From the NCBI GenBank assembly GCA_018432235.1, contig JAHDLO010000032.1, positions 1 through 36,322 of the forward strand: a stretch of 36,322 bases of DNA. The letters are read 5' to 3'. The notes beneath the pieces were generated by a model. That model made no database searches. It saw only the letters and a list, made by a program, of their open reading frames with translations, and was not told the DNA's origin. This DNA comes from Clostridiaceae bacterium (GTDB lineage Bacteria; Bacillota; Clostridia; Peptostreptococcales; Natronincolaceae). Both the position numbers and the translations under genes were made by a program. Positions 8,185 to 16,385 of the stretch are shown here, in pieces. How positions within the stretch are numbered: the first letter of the stretch is position 1; every line of letters starts with the position of its first letter.

Positions 8185-9207
8185 TTACTGGATCTCTACC
8201 AGCTGATATTGCATAGTCCCTAAGCCTATTTTTTCGGCATGCTTCAGGGATACTCTGCCATTTTCAAACAGCTTTTCTCCACTGTCTTTCTGCACTAAAT
8301 CCAAACAGGCAGTATCTAGAGCTACCGGGTCCTTTCCTGCAAGTATACCTATGTTTTTTGCAATGGGGTGCATTTCCTTGCCCATACAATCACAATCACT
8401 GGTGATATTATGGAGGAAGGTGATATAGATAATATCCTTATCCTTAGCTGCACCATAGGCGTATTCAGCCAGCTTTTCAAGGAAATTAGAGCCTCCCCAG
8501 GTATTTCTGATGGCACCAACAGGACAGACGGCAATACATCCGGCACAGCCCACACATTTGTTATCATCTATAACAGCAGTACCATCAATTGAAATGGCAT
8601 CAAAATCACATTTGTCTACACAAAGTCCACAGGCGATACACTTTTTTTCACTTACAACGGGAGAAATGCCTGAATGCTGCGCGAGTTTTCCGCCCCTTGC
8701 CGCAAATCCCATGCCCAATTGCTTTATGGCCCCACCAAAGCCTGCCTCTATATGTCCCTTAAAGTGGCTCATTACAATAAATTGCTTATAATTGCCATAG
8801 GCCTTACCTATCTTGCATTTGTCTATGTAGTCCTTATTGATTTCTATTTCATTGTACTCTGTACCTACGTCACCATCTGCTATTACAATTGGCAATTGTG
8901 TAAAGCCGTGGCTTCTTGCAGTTTGAATATGGCTTTCTGTAGTGGTCCTTGAACCCCTGTACAGTACATTGGTTTCAATGTATGAGGGTGATACACCGTT
9001 TTTTGTAAGATATTTAATTGTTTCCTCATAACAGATAGCCGGTATAAAGGTTTTATTGCCTTTTTCCCCAAAATGAACTTTTATCGGCACTTCCTTCTCA
9101 AACTCATGTCGGGTTTCATCTACTACTTTTCCCAATAGCTTTAGAGCTTCCTTCCCTAGTTCTTCATAATCCGTGCCGGAATTTCTAATAAAATATATCT
9201 TGCTCAT
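8185..9207 (-). CDS. DUF362 protein with two 4Fe-4S ferredoxin-type clusters
   Basis: A 340-residue protein of the DUF362 family with a ferredoxin insert. Two classic C-x2-C-x2-C-x3-C motifs lie at Cys190/193/196/200 (CIACGLCVDKC) and Cys218/221/224/228 (CVGCAGCIAVCP), the second with the C-P typical of bacterial 2[4Fe-4S] ferredoxins. The family is common in anaerobes and its electron-transfer partner is not known. An in-frame ATG at 9252 exists, but AAAGGAGC precedes the ATG at 9207 at 8 bases, so I use that one. It is a single gene, followed by palindrome copy 3. Confidence 0.88.
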   Translation of the reverse strand: MSKIYFIRNSGTDYEELGKEALKLLGKVVDETRHEFEKEVPIKVHFGEKGNKTFIPAICYEETIKYLTKNGVSPSYIETNVLYRGSRTTTESHIQTARSHGFTQLPIVIADGDVGTEYNEIEINKDYIDKCKIGKAYGNYKQFIVMSHFKGHIEAGFGGAIKQLGMGFAARGGKLAQHSGISPVVSEKKCIACGLCVDKCDFDAISIDGTAVIDDNKCVGCAGCIAVCPVGAIRNTWGGSNFLEKLAEYAYGAAKDKDIIYITFLHNITSDCDCMGKEMHPIAKNIGILAGKDPVALDTACLDLVQKDSGEKLFENGRVSLKHAEKIGLGTMQYQLVEIQ

Positions 9208-9252
9208 ATTCTCAGCTCCTTTGCTCAGTTTTATTGAAACAAAAAAGTACAT

Positions 9253-9586
9253 AAGTCCCCTCAGCCATTTCAGACAATAGCTATATTCATTATAGTATTA
9301 TTTAGCTTCTGGACTGCACTTTAAGTTACCTGATATCATAATTCTTGCCCTAATAATACAGTTAATATCAAAACACAGATAAATGTGATTGCTCACCAAC
9401 TACGCTGAAACTTTATCTGCCATAATTATACCTTTGCCCTTCTTATAATACAATACTCCCCAGTGTTTTGTAATTTTAGAAGGTATGCGTATATAAAAAA
9501 TAGGGGATCTCTTGGCTCCCCTATTTATATATATCTATATTGTAGGTATATATGCGTTGAATCAACCGTTAGAAGCATCCAAAAGA
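9253..9586. other. Intergenic stretch between DUF362 and PHP genes
   Basis: About 330 AT-rich bases with no credible gene on either strand. A TATAAT in minus-strand reading (ATTATA at 9293-9298 on the plus strand) could serve the DUF362 gene, but I see no good -35. The only strong structure is the hairpin at 9498-9526. Nothing else was recognised. Confidence 0.5.
9498..9526 (-). terminator. Rho-independent terminator of the PHP gene
   Basis: Ten-base perfect arms AAATAGGGGA (9498-9507) and TCCCCTATTT (9517-9526) around a nine-base loop. On the minus strand the stem is followed by a T-run (the A-run at 9495-9500 on the plus strand). It stands about 60 bases after the PHP gene stop. Confidence 0.8.
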
Positions 9587-10504
9587 TCATTGCGATGCTT
9601 TAGTTCTTTGAAGCATGTCAGTTACAAATGCTTGCATCTCATCATCTGAGATTAAACAGCCATGCTGCCCTATTTCAATTGAAGGCTTAGTTTTTCCATG
9701 GAAATCACTGCCACAGGTAACAAGCATATTGCTATTTCTTGCTTCCTTGTAGAAATAAAAGGATTGGGATGGAGAATGGTAGCTGCTGAAGGCTTCTATG
9801 CCATCAACTCCTTTCAGAATAATCTCCTTCAGTAATTGATTATCGTCCTTTAGATTAACACCCGGATGGGCAAGAATCGCCTTTCCTCCATTTCTATGGA
9901 TGATTTCAATAATTTCCTCCAAGGAAGGATAAACCATTTCTACATAGCAGGGCTTTCCTTGAGAGTAAAAATCCCAGTAGAAGTTCACATAGGGATTATC
10001 GCTTCTGTTGCCACCCTTCCTGTAGGGTTGAAGTAAGCTATGGTCACTATATTCCGGTTTATTAAGCAAAACCTCTGCAAACATTTCACCTGTCCATCGA
10101 TTATCCCAATACATATTTTCTGCAAGGGCAGTCATATCCTCTTCGTTTATGTCAAAGCCTAATCCTTGAGTAGCAAGCAGCATTCTGTCAGAGGCTTCAG
10201 CGCTTTGCTCAGAAATATTATTTTCAATTCCCTCAAAATCAGGACTTTTGTAGTCAATGCCATAACCCAACACATGAAGATTAATTCCATTGAAGGTGCA
10301 ATCAATCTCGATTGCAGGTATATAAATAATACCCACCGCCAATGCCTTTTTTTGTGCCGCTTCATTTGCCCTTACACAATTATGGTCAGCAATAGCCATC
10401 ATCTTTATATTACGATGCATACATTTGTTAACCAGCTCCTCAGGCGTAAACTCACCGTCATCACTATAGTAAGAGTGTAAATGTAAATCAATCATGCCTT
10501 TCAT
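9587..10504 (-). CDS. PHP domain metal-dependent phosphoesterase
   Basis: A 305-residue PHP-fold hydrolase of the TrpH/YciV type. The metal-binding histidines appear in order: DLHLHSYYSDD (His8, His10), AIADHNCV, the acidic PAIEID with LHVLGYG, GGKAILAHPG, and GSDFHGKTKPSIEIG near the C-terminus. Members hydrolyse phosphate esters such as 3',5'-nucleoside bisphosphates or short RNA ends; the substrate here is unproven. The start is uncertain: a GTG at 10513 is in frame, but the ATG at 10504 follows GGGG at better distance. Divergent from the AraC gene, separated by 173 bases. Confidence 0.88.
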   Translation of the reverse strand: MKGMIDLHLHSYYSDDGEFTPEELVNKCMHRNIKMMAIADHNCVRANEAAQKKALAVGIIYIPAIEIDCTFNGINLHVLGYGIDYKSPDFEGIENNISEQSAEASDRMLLATQGLGFDINEEDMTALAENMYWDNRWTGEMFAEVLLNKPEYSDHSLLQPYRKGGNRSDNPYVNFYWDFYSQGKPCYVEMVYPSLEEIIEIIHRNGGKAILAHPGVNLKDDNQLLKEIILKGVDGIEAFSSYHSPSQSFYFYKEARNSNMLVTCGSDFHGKTKPSIEIGQHGCLISDDEMQAFVTDMLQRTKASQ

Positions 10505-10619
10505 TAAGATCACATCCCCATTTATAAGATTATCTAAGCCTATAAGATACCCTGCCCTCCTCCATCTATTCCTTCATTTATCCTTATCCATATAATATAA
10601 GAATAACGCCCTTTCTTTC

Positions 10620-10633
10620 TTGAAACAATTCAA
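10620..10633. promoter_or_regulatory. Small inverted repeat upstream of the AraC gene
   Basis: TTGAA-ACAA-TTCAA, a 5-4-5 inverted repeat 45 bases before the AraC start. TATAAT is found at about 10648-10653, before the ribosome binding site AAAAGGGGG. The repeat could be a regulator site near the promoter, but the -35 is unclear. Confidence 0.35.
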
Positions 10634-10677
10634 ATATAGACCTATACTATAATTAAAACGACAAAAGGGGGATTTAC

Positions 10678-11577
10678 ATGATTTTTCAGAAGTGTGATCT
10701 CAACTTGAACAGAGATCGTAGGGAGTTACAGCCCCATGGGACCCCTGATTTTCCATGCGCTGCCTTTTCTTTAGAATATACCGGCAGTGTAAAGAATGAA
10801 ATTCCTTGGCATTGGCATGAGGAAATGGAGGTTATCTATATAAAAAAGGGGGCCCTAAGGCTGATGGTGCCTGGAAATACCTTATACTTAAAAAAAGGGG
10901 AAGGTATTTTTATAAATTCTAAAATACTACATTACGCTGAGGCTCAAGATTATTGTGTGATACATTCCTTGGTATTTCACCCTAGTCTTATCGGGGCAGA
11001 TAATTCGATTTTTGCACAAAAATATATCTATCCACTGACAAATGTGCAGGGGCTTGCTTATTGTCTATTCAGCTCTGATAATCGTTGGCTGATGGAAATG
11101 ACAAATTGTATCATCAAGGCCTTTGAAGCTATGCTCAACAAACCGCTGGGATACGAATTTGCAGTAAGAGAAAACCTATCACACCTATGCCTTTCTCTCT
11201 ATCAACAGTATGCTGCAGAAATAAGCGAGAATATTATTGAGCCTGACCATGACACCTTACGTCTCAGAAAAATGATGGATTTTATACATGCACATTACAC
11301 AGAAAACCCATCCTTGTCTCATATCGCAAAGGCAGGGACTATTGGAGAACGCGAGTGCTTACGCTGCTTTCGTCGTGCGATTCAAATTTCACCAATGCAG
11401 TATCTGCTAAAGTATAGAATAACCCAAGGGGCCTCAATGCTTTTGAGTAACCGGAGCAGCAGTATTTCAGAAATTTCAAGACTATGCGGCTTTGATAGCC
11501 CCAGCAACTTTTCTCAAATGTTTAAACGTTTTTATAGATGCACACCACGAGAATACAGACAAGGGGTTAAGTTATAG
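10678..11577 (+). CDS. AraC family transcriptional regulator
   Basis: A 299-residue regulator with an N-terminal cupin-like sensing domain (IPWHWHEEMEVIYIKKGALRLMVPG, residues about 40-65, with the His-x-His-x-Glu pattern) and a C-terminal double helix-turn-helix (about 195-299: LSHIAKAGTIGERECLRCFRR; then ISEISRLCGFDSPSNFSQMFKRFYRCTPREYR). The second HTH matches the AraC signature closely. In the first recognition helix CLRCFRR replaces the usual LSRxFK pattern. AAAAGGGGG precedes the ATG. It is divergent from the PHP gene; no sugar gene lies nearby, so its ligand and targets are unknown. Confidence 0.92.
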   Translation: MIFQKCDLNLNRDRRELQPHGTPDFPCAAFSLEYTGSVKNEIPWHWHEEMEVIYIKKGALRLMVPGNTLYLKKGEGIFINSKILHYAEAQDYCVIHSLVFHPSLIGADNSIFAQKYIYPLTNVQGLAYCLFSSDNRWLMEMTNCIIKAFEAMLNKPLGYEFAVRENLSHLCLSLYQQYAAEISENIIEPDHDTLRLRKMMDFIHAHYTENPSLSHIAKAGTIGERECLRCFRRAIQISPMQYLLKYRITQGASMLLSNRSSSISEISRLCGFDSPSNFSQMFKRFYRCTPREYRQGVKL

Positions 11578-11646
11578 AGACATTCAATCTTTGCTTAGTG
11601 ACCTTAGCCCTATTGCCTCATACCATAGCTAATATTCGAAACATTA

Positions 11647-11680
11647 AAAAGCGGCCCTCTTATCGGAGAGAGCCACTTTT
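11647..11680. terminator. Terminator between convergent AraC and mntD genes
   Basis: AAAAGCGGCCCTCTT (11647-11661) pairs with GAGAGAGCCACTTTT (11666-11680), with G-U pairs and a short loop, A-run on one side and T-run on the other, suiting a bidirectional terminator between convergent genes. A second weaker stem follows, ATTTCATAG (11683-11691) with CTATGAAAT (11709-11717), separated by a T-rich stretch. Confidence 0.7.
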
Positions 11681-11747
11681 ATATTTCATAGAAAAGTTCG
11701 TTTTTTTCCTATGAAATGGAGGGTTGTTAAGGGGGGTGTCCCCCTTA

Positions 11748-12869
11748 TTAAAATTCTGAAAAAAATATTTTATAATTGTCAACGCTGGTTTTCCTGCCTT
11801 GATCCGTCAGTTTAACCACACCATCATCAAACCTTATGCAATTTTCTTCTCTTAGGCGCTCTAAGATATTCTTTGTGAAGACCGTATCCCAGCGCAAATG
11901 AGTCTGTATGTCATTAATTCCTGACTCACTTGCCTCCTCATCGGTGCCCTCATGATTATGGAGATGCAGCAAAAGATTTATTTTTGCAAACTGAATTCTC
12001 TGATTCCTTTTTCTGAGGAGACTGCTGACCAGTCCTCTATGGGGAGCAAAGATAAAGACCAGCAGAAAAACTATTCCTGTCACCACAGCCATACTCCCCG
12101 CAATTGACACGTCCAGCAGAGCAGCGGTTTGATAGCCCAAGATGCCATTTACAGCTCCCAAGAGTCCGCTTAAGAGCAGCATCTGTTTTAGATCATCCGT
12201 CAATAGATAGGCCGTAACCGGAGGGCCTACCATAAAGGCCACCACCAAAATGGAACCCACCGCCTGAAATGCACCCACTGCTGTAAGAGAAACTAACGTC
12301 ATCAGGCCATAATGTACCAATGCAGGTGTAAAACCCAATACAGCTGCCAGCATCGGATCAAAGGTAGCGACTTTCAGTTCCTTAAAGAAAATGATGATGG
12401 CAGTTAGATTGATGAGTAGCAGTACGCCTGTAATGTAGATGGATTTTGCCCCTATGTCCACACCTCCGATAACCATCCGATCGAAGGGTGCGAAAGCAAG
12501 CTCACCCAAAAGCACAGAATCGGTATCCAAATGAATCGAGCCTGCAAAGCGAGAAATGAGAATAATCGCTATGGAAAAGAGCAACGGAAATACAATACCG
12601 ATTGCTGCATCCTCTGCCAACAGCCTTGTTCGACTGAGCATTTCCGTCAGCCATACGGTTACAACCCCCATAAGAGCTGCGCCTACGATTAGCAAGGGGG
12701 AAGAAAGATCATGGGTTACAAAAAAACCAAGCACAATACCCAACAGAATCGTATGGGTGATTGAATCGGACATCATGGACATCCGTCGTAAAACCAGAAA
12801 CACGCCGGGCAGGGCGCAGGCAACTGCCACGATGACAGCAATCAATTGTATTTCAAGCTGAGGGGACAT
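11748..12869 (-). CDS. mntD: Manganese/zinc ABC transporter permease with winged-helix tail (MntD/TroD-like)
   Basis: A 373-residue inner-membrane permease of the ABC-3 family (metal uptake). Residues 1 to about 280 carry about eight hydrophobic helices and the family segments LPGVFLVLRRMSMMSDSITHTILLG and VGAFQAVGSILVVAFMVGPPVTA. The last 90 residues are not membrane: they read like a winged helix, with helices (AKINLLLHLHNHEG; INDIQTHLRWDTVFTKNILERLREENCI) and a wing ending in LTDQGRK, as in DtxR/MntR proteins. TroD of Treponema has a similar total length, and the chlamydial YtgCR permease is fused to a DtxR-like repressor. An upstream in-frame start at 12995 is rejected because AAGGAGGTG precedes the ATG at 12869. 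It overlaps mntC by 17 bases and is the last gene of mntABCD. Confidence 0.9.
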   Translation of the reverse strand: MSPQLEIQLIAVIVAVACALPGVFLVLRRMSMMSDSITHTILLGIVLGFFVTHDLSSPLLIVGAALMGVVTVWLTEMLSRTRLLAEDAAIGIVFPLLFSIAIILISRFAGSIHLDTDSVLLGELAFAPFDRMVIGGVDIGAKSIYITGVLLLINLTAIIIFFKELKVATFDPMLAAVLGFTPALVHYGLMTLVSLTAVGAFQAVGSILVVAFMVGPPVTAYLLTDDLKQMLLLSGLLGAVNGILGYQTAALLDVSIAGSMAVVTGIVFLLVFIFAPHRGLVSSLLRKRNQRIQFAKINLLLHLHNHEGTDEEASESGINDIQTHLRWDTVFTKNILERLREENCIRFDDGVVKLTDQGRKTSVDNYKIFFSEF

Positions 12870-13776
12870 TTGGAGCACCTCCTTCCATTTTGAATAGAAG
12901 CTTATTTCTTTTTCGTCGATACAGCCGATGAAGTATACCTCTTCCTGGAGCAAAGAGCACGCTAACCATAACAATCGTGCTGATACACACCACAATCGCA
13001 GGCCCTGTAGGCAGCTTGGAAACCATAGAGCTTGCAGCTGTCCCTACAACCCCAGAAGCCGCTCCAAAAATTGAAGAGAGTAGAACCATCACCCATAGCT
13101 TATTTGTCCATTGCCGGGCAGCCACCGCCGGACTAATCAGCATGGCACTCATTAAGATAACACCGACGGTCTGAAGACCTATGATAATGGCCACAACAAT
13201 CATGAAGGACAGCATCAGATTCAGCTTCTTTGTCGAAAATCCAAGACTTTGGGCAAAATCACTATCAAAGGTAAAGAGCTTAAACTCCTTCCAAAACAAA
13301 AGGATAAGTGCCAGCAGCACTGAGCCACAGATAGCCATCAACATTATGTCTCGCTTCAGCAGCGTTGCAGCTTGCCCGAAGATAAAGCGATTTAGACCTG
13401 CTTGATTCGAGTTTGGTATTTTTTGCACATAAGTCAGAAGCACCAGTCCCAACCCGAAAAACACAGACATCACCAGAGCTAGAGCGCTATCAAACTTAAC
13501 CCGTGAGTTTCGAACAATACTGATGATAAAAAAGGTTGCCAGCAAACCGGAGACTAATGCTCCCAACAGCAGGATTTCTGTGTTTTTATTGCCCAGCAGG
13601 ATAAAAGCCATGACTACGCCTGGCAATGCCGAATGAGAAACGCCATCCCCCAAGAGGCTTTGCTTTCTCAATACCGCAAAGCTCCCCATCACCCCACTTA
13701 TCAGCCCTAAAAGAGCAGAGCCCAGAGCCACAGTCTGGAAGGTGTAGTCCCTTAATAAAGCTATAAAGGTAGTCAT
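12853..13776 (-). CDS. mntC: Manganese/zinc ABC transporter permease (MntC/TroC-like)
   Basis: A 307-residue ABC-3 family permease with about eight membrane helices and the conserved cytoplasmic segments GVMGSFAVLRKQSLLGDGVSH and QTVGVILMSAMLISPAVAAR. It ends with a short basic tail (YRRKRNKLLFKME). The ATG at 13776 lies 11 bases after AGGAG and one base after the stop of the ATPase gene; a GTG at 13788 overlaps that ribosome binding site and is less likely. As the shorter permease without the winged-helix extension it pairs with the 373-residue MntD-like subunit to form the membrane pore for Mn(II) or Zn(II). Confidence 0.9.
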   Translation of the reverse strand: MTTFIALLRDYTFQTVALGSALLGLISGVMGSFAVLRKQSLLGDGVSHSALPGVVMAFILLGNKNTEILLLGALVSGLLATFFIISIVRNSRVKFDSALALVMSVFFGLGLVLLTYVQKIPNSNQAGLNRFIFGQAATLLKRDIMLMAICGSVLLALILLFWKEFKLFTFDSDFAQSLGFSTKKLNLMLSFMIVVAIIIGLQTVGVILMSAMLISPAVAARQWTNKLWVMVLLSSIFGAASGVVGTAASSMVSKLPTGPAIVVCISTIVMVSVLFAPGRGILHRLYRRKRNKLLFKMEGGAPNVPSA

Positions 13777-13777
13777 A

Positions 13778-14533
13778 TCACACCACACTCCTTAATAGCC
13801 CTCCGGTGCTTCGATATGTTTTCTTCAGGTTTTCTTCATGGAAAACCTCATTCACCGGGCCACTGGCCACCACACATAAATTAATCAACGTCACCCAATC
13901 GAAATAGTCCGCCACCGTCTGTAGGTCATGGTGTACTACCACTACGGTTTTCCCATTCTCTTTAAGCTCCTTCAAAAGCAGAACAATGGCTTTTTCCGTC
14001 TGTGCATCAACACCTTTAAAGGGTTCATCCATAAAGTAGACATCCGCCTCCTGTACCAACGCCCGGGCCAAAAATACCCGCTGCTGCTGCCCTCCTGAGA
14101 GCTGACTAATCTGACGTGTAGCATATTCCAGCATTCCGACCTTTTTCAGCATTTGCTGAGCCAGCGCCATATCAGCCTTACGAGGTCGCTTAACCCAACC
14201 AAGCTTTCCATAGCAGCCCATTAATACAACATCCTGAACCGTTGCTGGAAAATCCCAATCCACACTGCCGCTTTGAGGAACGTAACCAATACGATTTTTA
14301 AAGGCCCTCAAGTCTTCACTTTCGTTTGTAAAGTGGACGGCTCCAGAAACAGGAGTCAGCAGCCCAAGCATAGCCTTTATCAAGGTTGTTTTGCCTGCAC
14401 CATTTGGTCCAACTACTGCCATCAGCTTTCCTTTGGGGATTTTCAGATCAATATCCCATAAAACTGGTTTCATATCATAAGCAACAGTGAGGTCCTCCAC
14501 TTCAACTGCATAGCTTGTCGCGTTATTATTCAT
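13778..14533 (-). CDS. mntB: Manganese/zinc ABC transporter ATP-binding protein
   Basis: A 251-residue ATPase. Walker A GPNGAGKTT at about 42-50, Q-loop VPQSGSVDWDFP, signature LSGGQQQR at 145-152, Walker B VYFMDEP at 165-171 and switch VVHHD. The segment QSGSVDWDFPATVQDVVLMG is typical of the metal-uptake (ZnuC/MntB/TroB) subfamily. An ATG at 14551 is in frame, but GGAGG sits 8 bases before the ATG at 14533. It lies 14 bases after mntA and one base before mntC, consistent with one operon. It powers import through the two permeases. Confidence 0.93.
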   Translation of the reverse strand: MNNNATSYAVEVEDLTVAYDMKPVLWDIDLKIPKGKLMAVVGPNGAGKTTLIKAMLGLLTPVSGAVHFTNESEDLRAFKNRIGYVPQSGSVDWDFPATVQDVVLMGCYGKLGWVKRPRKADMALAQQMLKKVGMLEYATRQISQLSGGQQQRVFLARALVQEADVYFMDEPFKGVDAQTEKAIVLLLKELKENGKTVVVVHHDLQTVADYFDWVTLINLCVVASGPVNEVFHEENLKKTYRSTGGLLRSVV

Positions 14534-14547
14534 TCCGATCCCTCCGA

Positions 14548-15486
14548 TCATTTTAAAGCATTTACGATGGTGTCTATGTTAGATTGAAAGGTTAAAATAT
14601 ACGTTTCTGCTCCGGAGCCTTCTCCCCCCAATGAATCAGAGTACAGCTCTCCACCGATTGCTACATTGAAACCCCTCGCCCTAACCGCAGCTTGAAGCGC
14701 TTCTATGGTTTTAGGTGGCACAGAGGATTCCACAAAAATTGCCTTAATCTGCCGTTCCACGATAAAGTCTGAAAGAGCACTGATATCTGCTGTACCTGCC
14801 TCCGCATCTGTACTGATGCCCTGGAGTCCATGAACCTCAAAGCCATAGGCCTTGCCAAAGTATTGAAATGCATCATGGGCAGTAATCAGAACCCGTTGGC
14901 CTTCAGGCAGCTCAGAGACACGTTGTTTTATATAGGCATCCAGTTCATCAAGCTCCAGTAGGTATTGTTCCAAATTCGCCTTGTATAAATCTGTACCATC
15001 CGGGTCAGCATGAACAAAGCCATCCGCCACAATTTGTGCAGCCTGCTTCCAAATTGCAGCATCAAACCAGATGTGGGGATCATGCACGCTTTCATCATCT
15101 TCAGACATCAGCAGCACTGATTTATCCAGATCTTTCTCAATGCATATGACAAAAACCCTCTGACCATTTAGATTTTTAAATATTTCACCCATCTTACCTT
15201 CAAGATGTAAGCCGTTATATACCACGATATCTGCATTCTGCATTAACGTTACATCGCCTGCACTTGTTTGATAAAGATGTGGGTCTATTCCGGGACCCAT
15301 TAGCCCATTGACAGAAACCTTCTCCCCTCCGATAATTCTTGACAGATCCGCAAGCATGGTTGTTGTTGCCACAACATTTAATTTATCCTTTGCAGCATCC
15401 AGATTCGTCACAGGCTGCCGACAACCAGTCAGCATAAGTATCAAACTCATTACCACAACAAACAAGCCCTTAACTTTATAACTCAT
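14548..15486 (-). CDS. mntA: Metal-binding lipoprotein of the Mn/Zn ABC transporter (cluster A-I)
   Basis: A 312-residue solute-binding lipoprotein with lipobox LTGC (Cys22). Metal ligands expected from TroA are all visible: His70 (GIDPHLYQ), His138 (HDPHIWFD), His204 (ITAHDAFQYFG) and Asp284 (ELYSDSLG). The third ligand is His as in TroA/ZnuA rather than Glu as in PsaA, so Mn versus Zn cannot be settled from the site alone. No His-rich loop typical of ZnuA is present. The linked MntR regulator favours manganese. AGGAGG precedes the ATG at 15486. It is the first gene of mntABCD and faces mntR across a 250-base gap. Confidence 0.92.
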   Translation of the reverse strand: MSYKVKGLFVVVMSLILMLTGCRQPVTNLDAAKDKLNVVATTTMLADLSRIIGGEKVSVNGLMGPGIDPHLYQTSAGDVTLMQNADIVVYNGLHLEGKMGEIFKNLNGQRVFVICIEKDLDKSVLLMSEDDESVHDPHIWFDAAIWKQAAQIVADGFVHADPDGTDLYKANLEQYLLELDELDAYIKQRVSELPEGQRVLITAHDAFQYFGKAYGFEVHGLQGISTDAEAGTADISALSDFIVERQIKAIFVESSVPPKTIEALQAAVRARGFNVAIGGELYSDSLGGEGSGAETYILTFQSNIDTIVNALK

Positions 15487-15537
15487 ACGAAAACCTCCTA
15501 ATCTTAATGCAATTATTTACTTTTCCAACCTTAAATC

Positions 15538-15630
15538 CTAATCAACATAAATCTGGCATGCAGCCTTATAACTTATCTGAACCCGTTTTCCATCAAGCTC
15601 AAGAGTTATTGGGCCTTCATATCGATAGGT
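15538..15630 (-). pseudogene. Possible C-terminal gene remnant between mntA and mntR
   Basis: A minus-strand frame of 30 codons (from after a TGA at 15633-15631 to a TAG at 15540-15538) reads like real protein: it includes EGPITLELDGKRVQIS and ends CQIYVD. It has no start codon or ribosome binding site. The amino-acid texture (alternating hydrophobic and charged residues) suggests the tail of a lost gene rather than random translation. I do not recognise the family. It could also be chance. Confidence 0.3.
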
Positions 15631-15736
15631 TCACTTTAGTTTTTCGTTAGGACCGAGAAATAATGTTTCCTTCGACTAATATATGGCTCATAAGGTAAAA
15701 GTGTTACAAATATACTTTATAGAAGGAGCTGATTAA

Positions 15737-16243
15737 ATGAATAAGAAGCACAACTCTCCATATCGAACCATACGAGGTTATCAAATCGCTAACCACCAAC
15801 AGAATAAGCTCACACCTGCTATGGAGGATTATCTTGAGATGGCTTACAAATTATGCATAGAGAATGGCTATACACGTGTCGGCAAGCTTTCAGAGCTTTT
15901 AAATGTACGTCCATCCTCTGCATCTAAAATGATAACCAAGCTGGTAGCGCTTGGTTATCTGAAATACGATCCATATGAGAGTATTATTCTAACTGAGAAG
16001 GGCAAAACCACCGGCAGTTATTTTGTTCAGCGTCATAATACTCTATATCATTTTTTTGACTTGCTGGGAAATATTGACCCTCTAAAAGAAGTTGAGTTGA
16101 TTGAGCATTCTCTTACCTTTTCTACCATGACCCAAATAAGCGCTTTATTACAATTCTTTGTAAATAATCCTGACATAAAAAAGCAATTTGATGTATTTAA
16201 GAAAACAAAGCTGCACAACCCTAGCCTTTATGATAAGCAATAG
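15737..16243 (+). CDS. mntR: MntR/DtxR-family manganese-sensing regulator
   Basis: A 168-residue metal-dependent repressor. After a 23-residue basic N-terminal extension, it has the MntR helix-turn-helix (MEDYLEMAYKL; KLSELLNVRPSSASKMITKL; LGYLKYDPYE with wing LTEKGK) and a dimerisation/metal domain. The six Mn ligands of B. subtilis MntR (D8, E11, H77, E99, E102, H103) correspond to Asp31, Glu34, His100, Glu120, Glu123 and His124, with the order and near-exact spacing conserved, which argues for manganese rather than iron. AAGGAGC precedes the ATG. It is divergent from mntABCD and should repress it when Mn is plentiful. I could not fix an operator with confidence (see rejected items). Confidence 0.92.
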   Translation: MNKKHNSPYRTIRGYQIANHQQNKLTPAMEDYLEMAYKLCIENGYTRVGKLSELLNVRPSSASKMITKLVALGYLKYDPYESIILTEKGKTTGSYFVQRHNTLYHFFDLLGNIDPLKEVELIEHSLTFSTMTQISALLQFFVNNPDIKKQFDVFKKTKLHNPSLYDKQ

Positions 16244-16306
16244 TATAATATTTGCTTATCCTTGCACCAGATTAGTGTAAATCATAGAAAAATGAACTAT
16301 GCCATA

Positions 16307-16337
16307 AAAACAAAAGTGGCTTCGCCACGTTTGTTTT
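16307..16337 (+). terminator. Rho-independent terminator after mntR
   Basis: Arms AAAACAAAAGTGGC (16307-16320) and GCCACGTTTGTTTT (16324-16337), one mismatch, loop TTC. The stem ends in a T-rich stretch. A smaller repeat AAGGAAC (16340-16346) with GTTCCTT (16353-16359) follows. It lies between mntR and the convergent dus gene ending at 16386 and can serve both. Confidence 0.75.
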
Positions 16338-16385
16338 CCAAGGAACCCCTATGTTCCTTAGGACGCTTCGCTGTATCCTTCAGAT

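Noticed and set aside
12020..12560. Finding entry covering the membrane part of the mntD-like permease (listed with reversed coordinates)
   Set aside because: It only states that the permease core is normal, and is not a discovery in itself; the point of interest is the tail at 11748-12030.
12870..12995. Extended N-terminus for the mntD-like permease
   Set aside because: The upstream frame overlaps the mntC gene, lacks a ribosome binding site, and the strong AAGGAGGTG precedes the ATG at 12869.
15655..15680. Possible MntR box near GTTTCCTTCGACTAA in the mntA-mntR gap
   Set aside because: Only one half (AAGGAAAC on the minus strand) resembles the B. subtilis MntR site; the other half does not match, so I could not call an operator.
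15690..15736. Promoter for mntR with TATACT as -10
   Set aside because: TATACT is present, but the 17-base position upstream reads TCATAA, too far from a -35 consensus to support a call.
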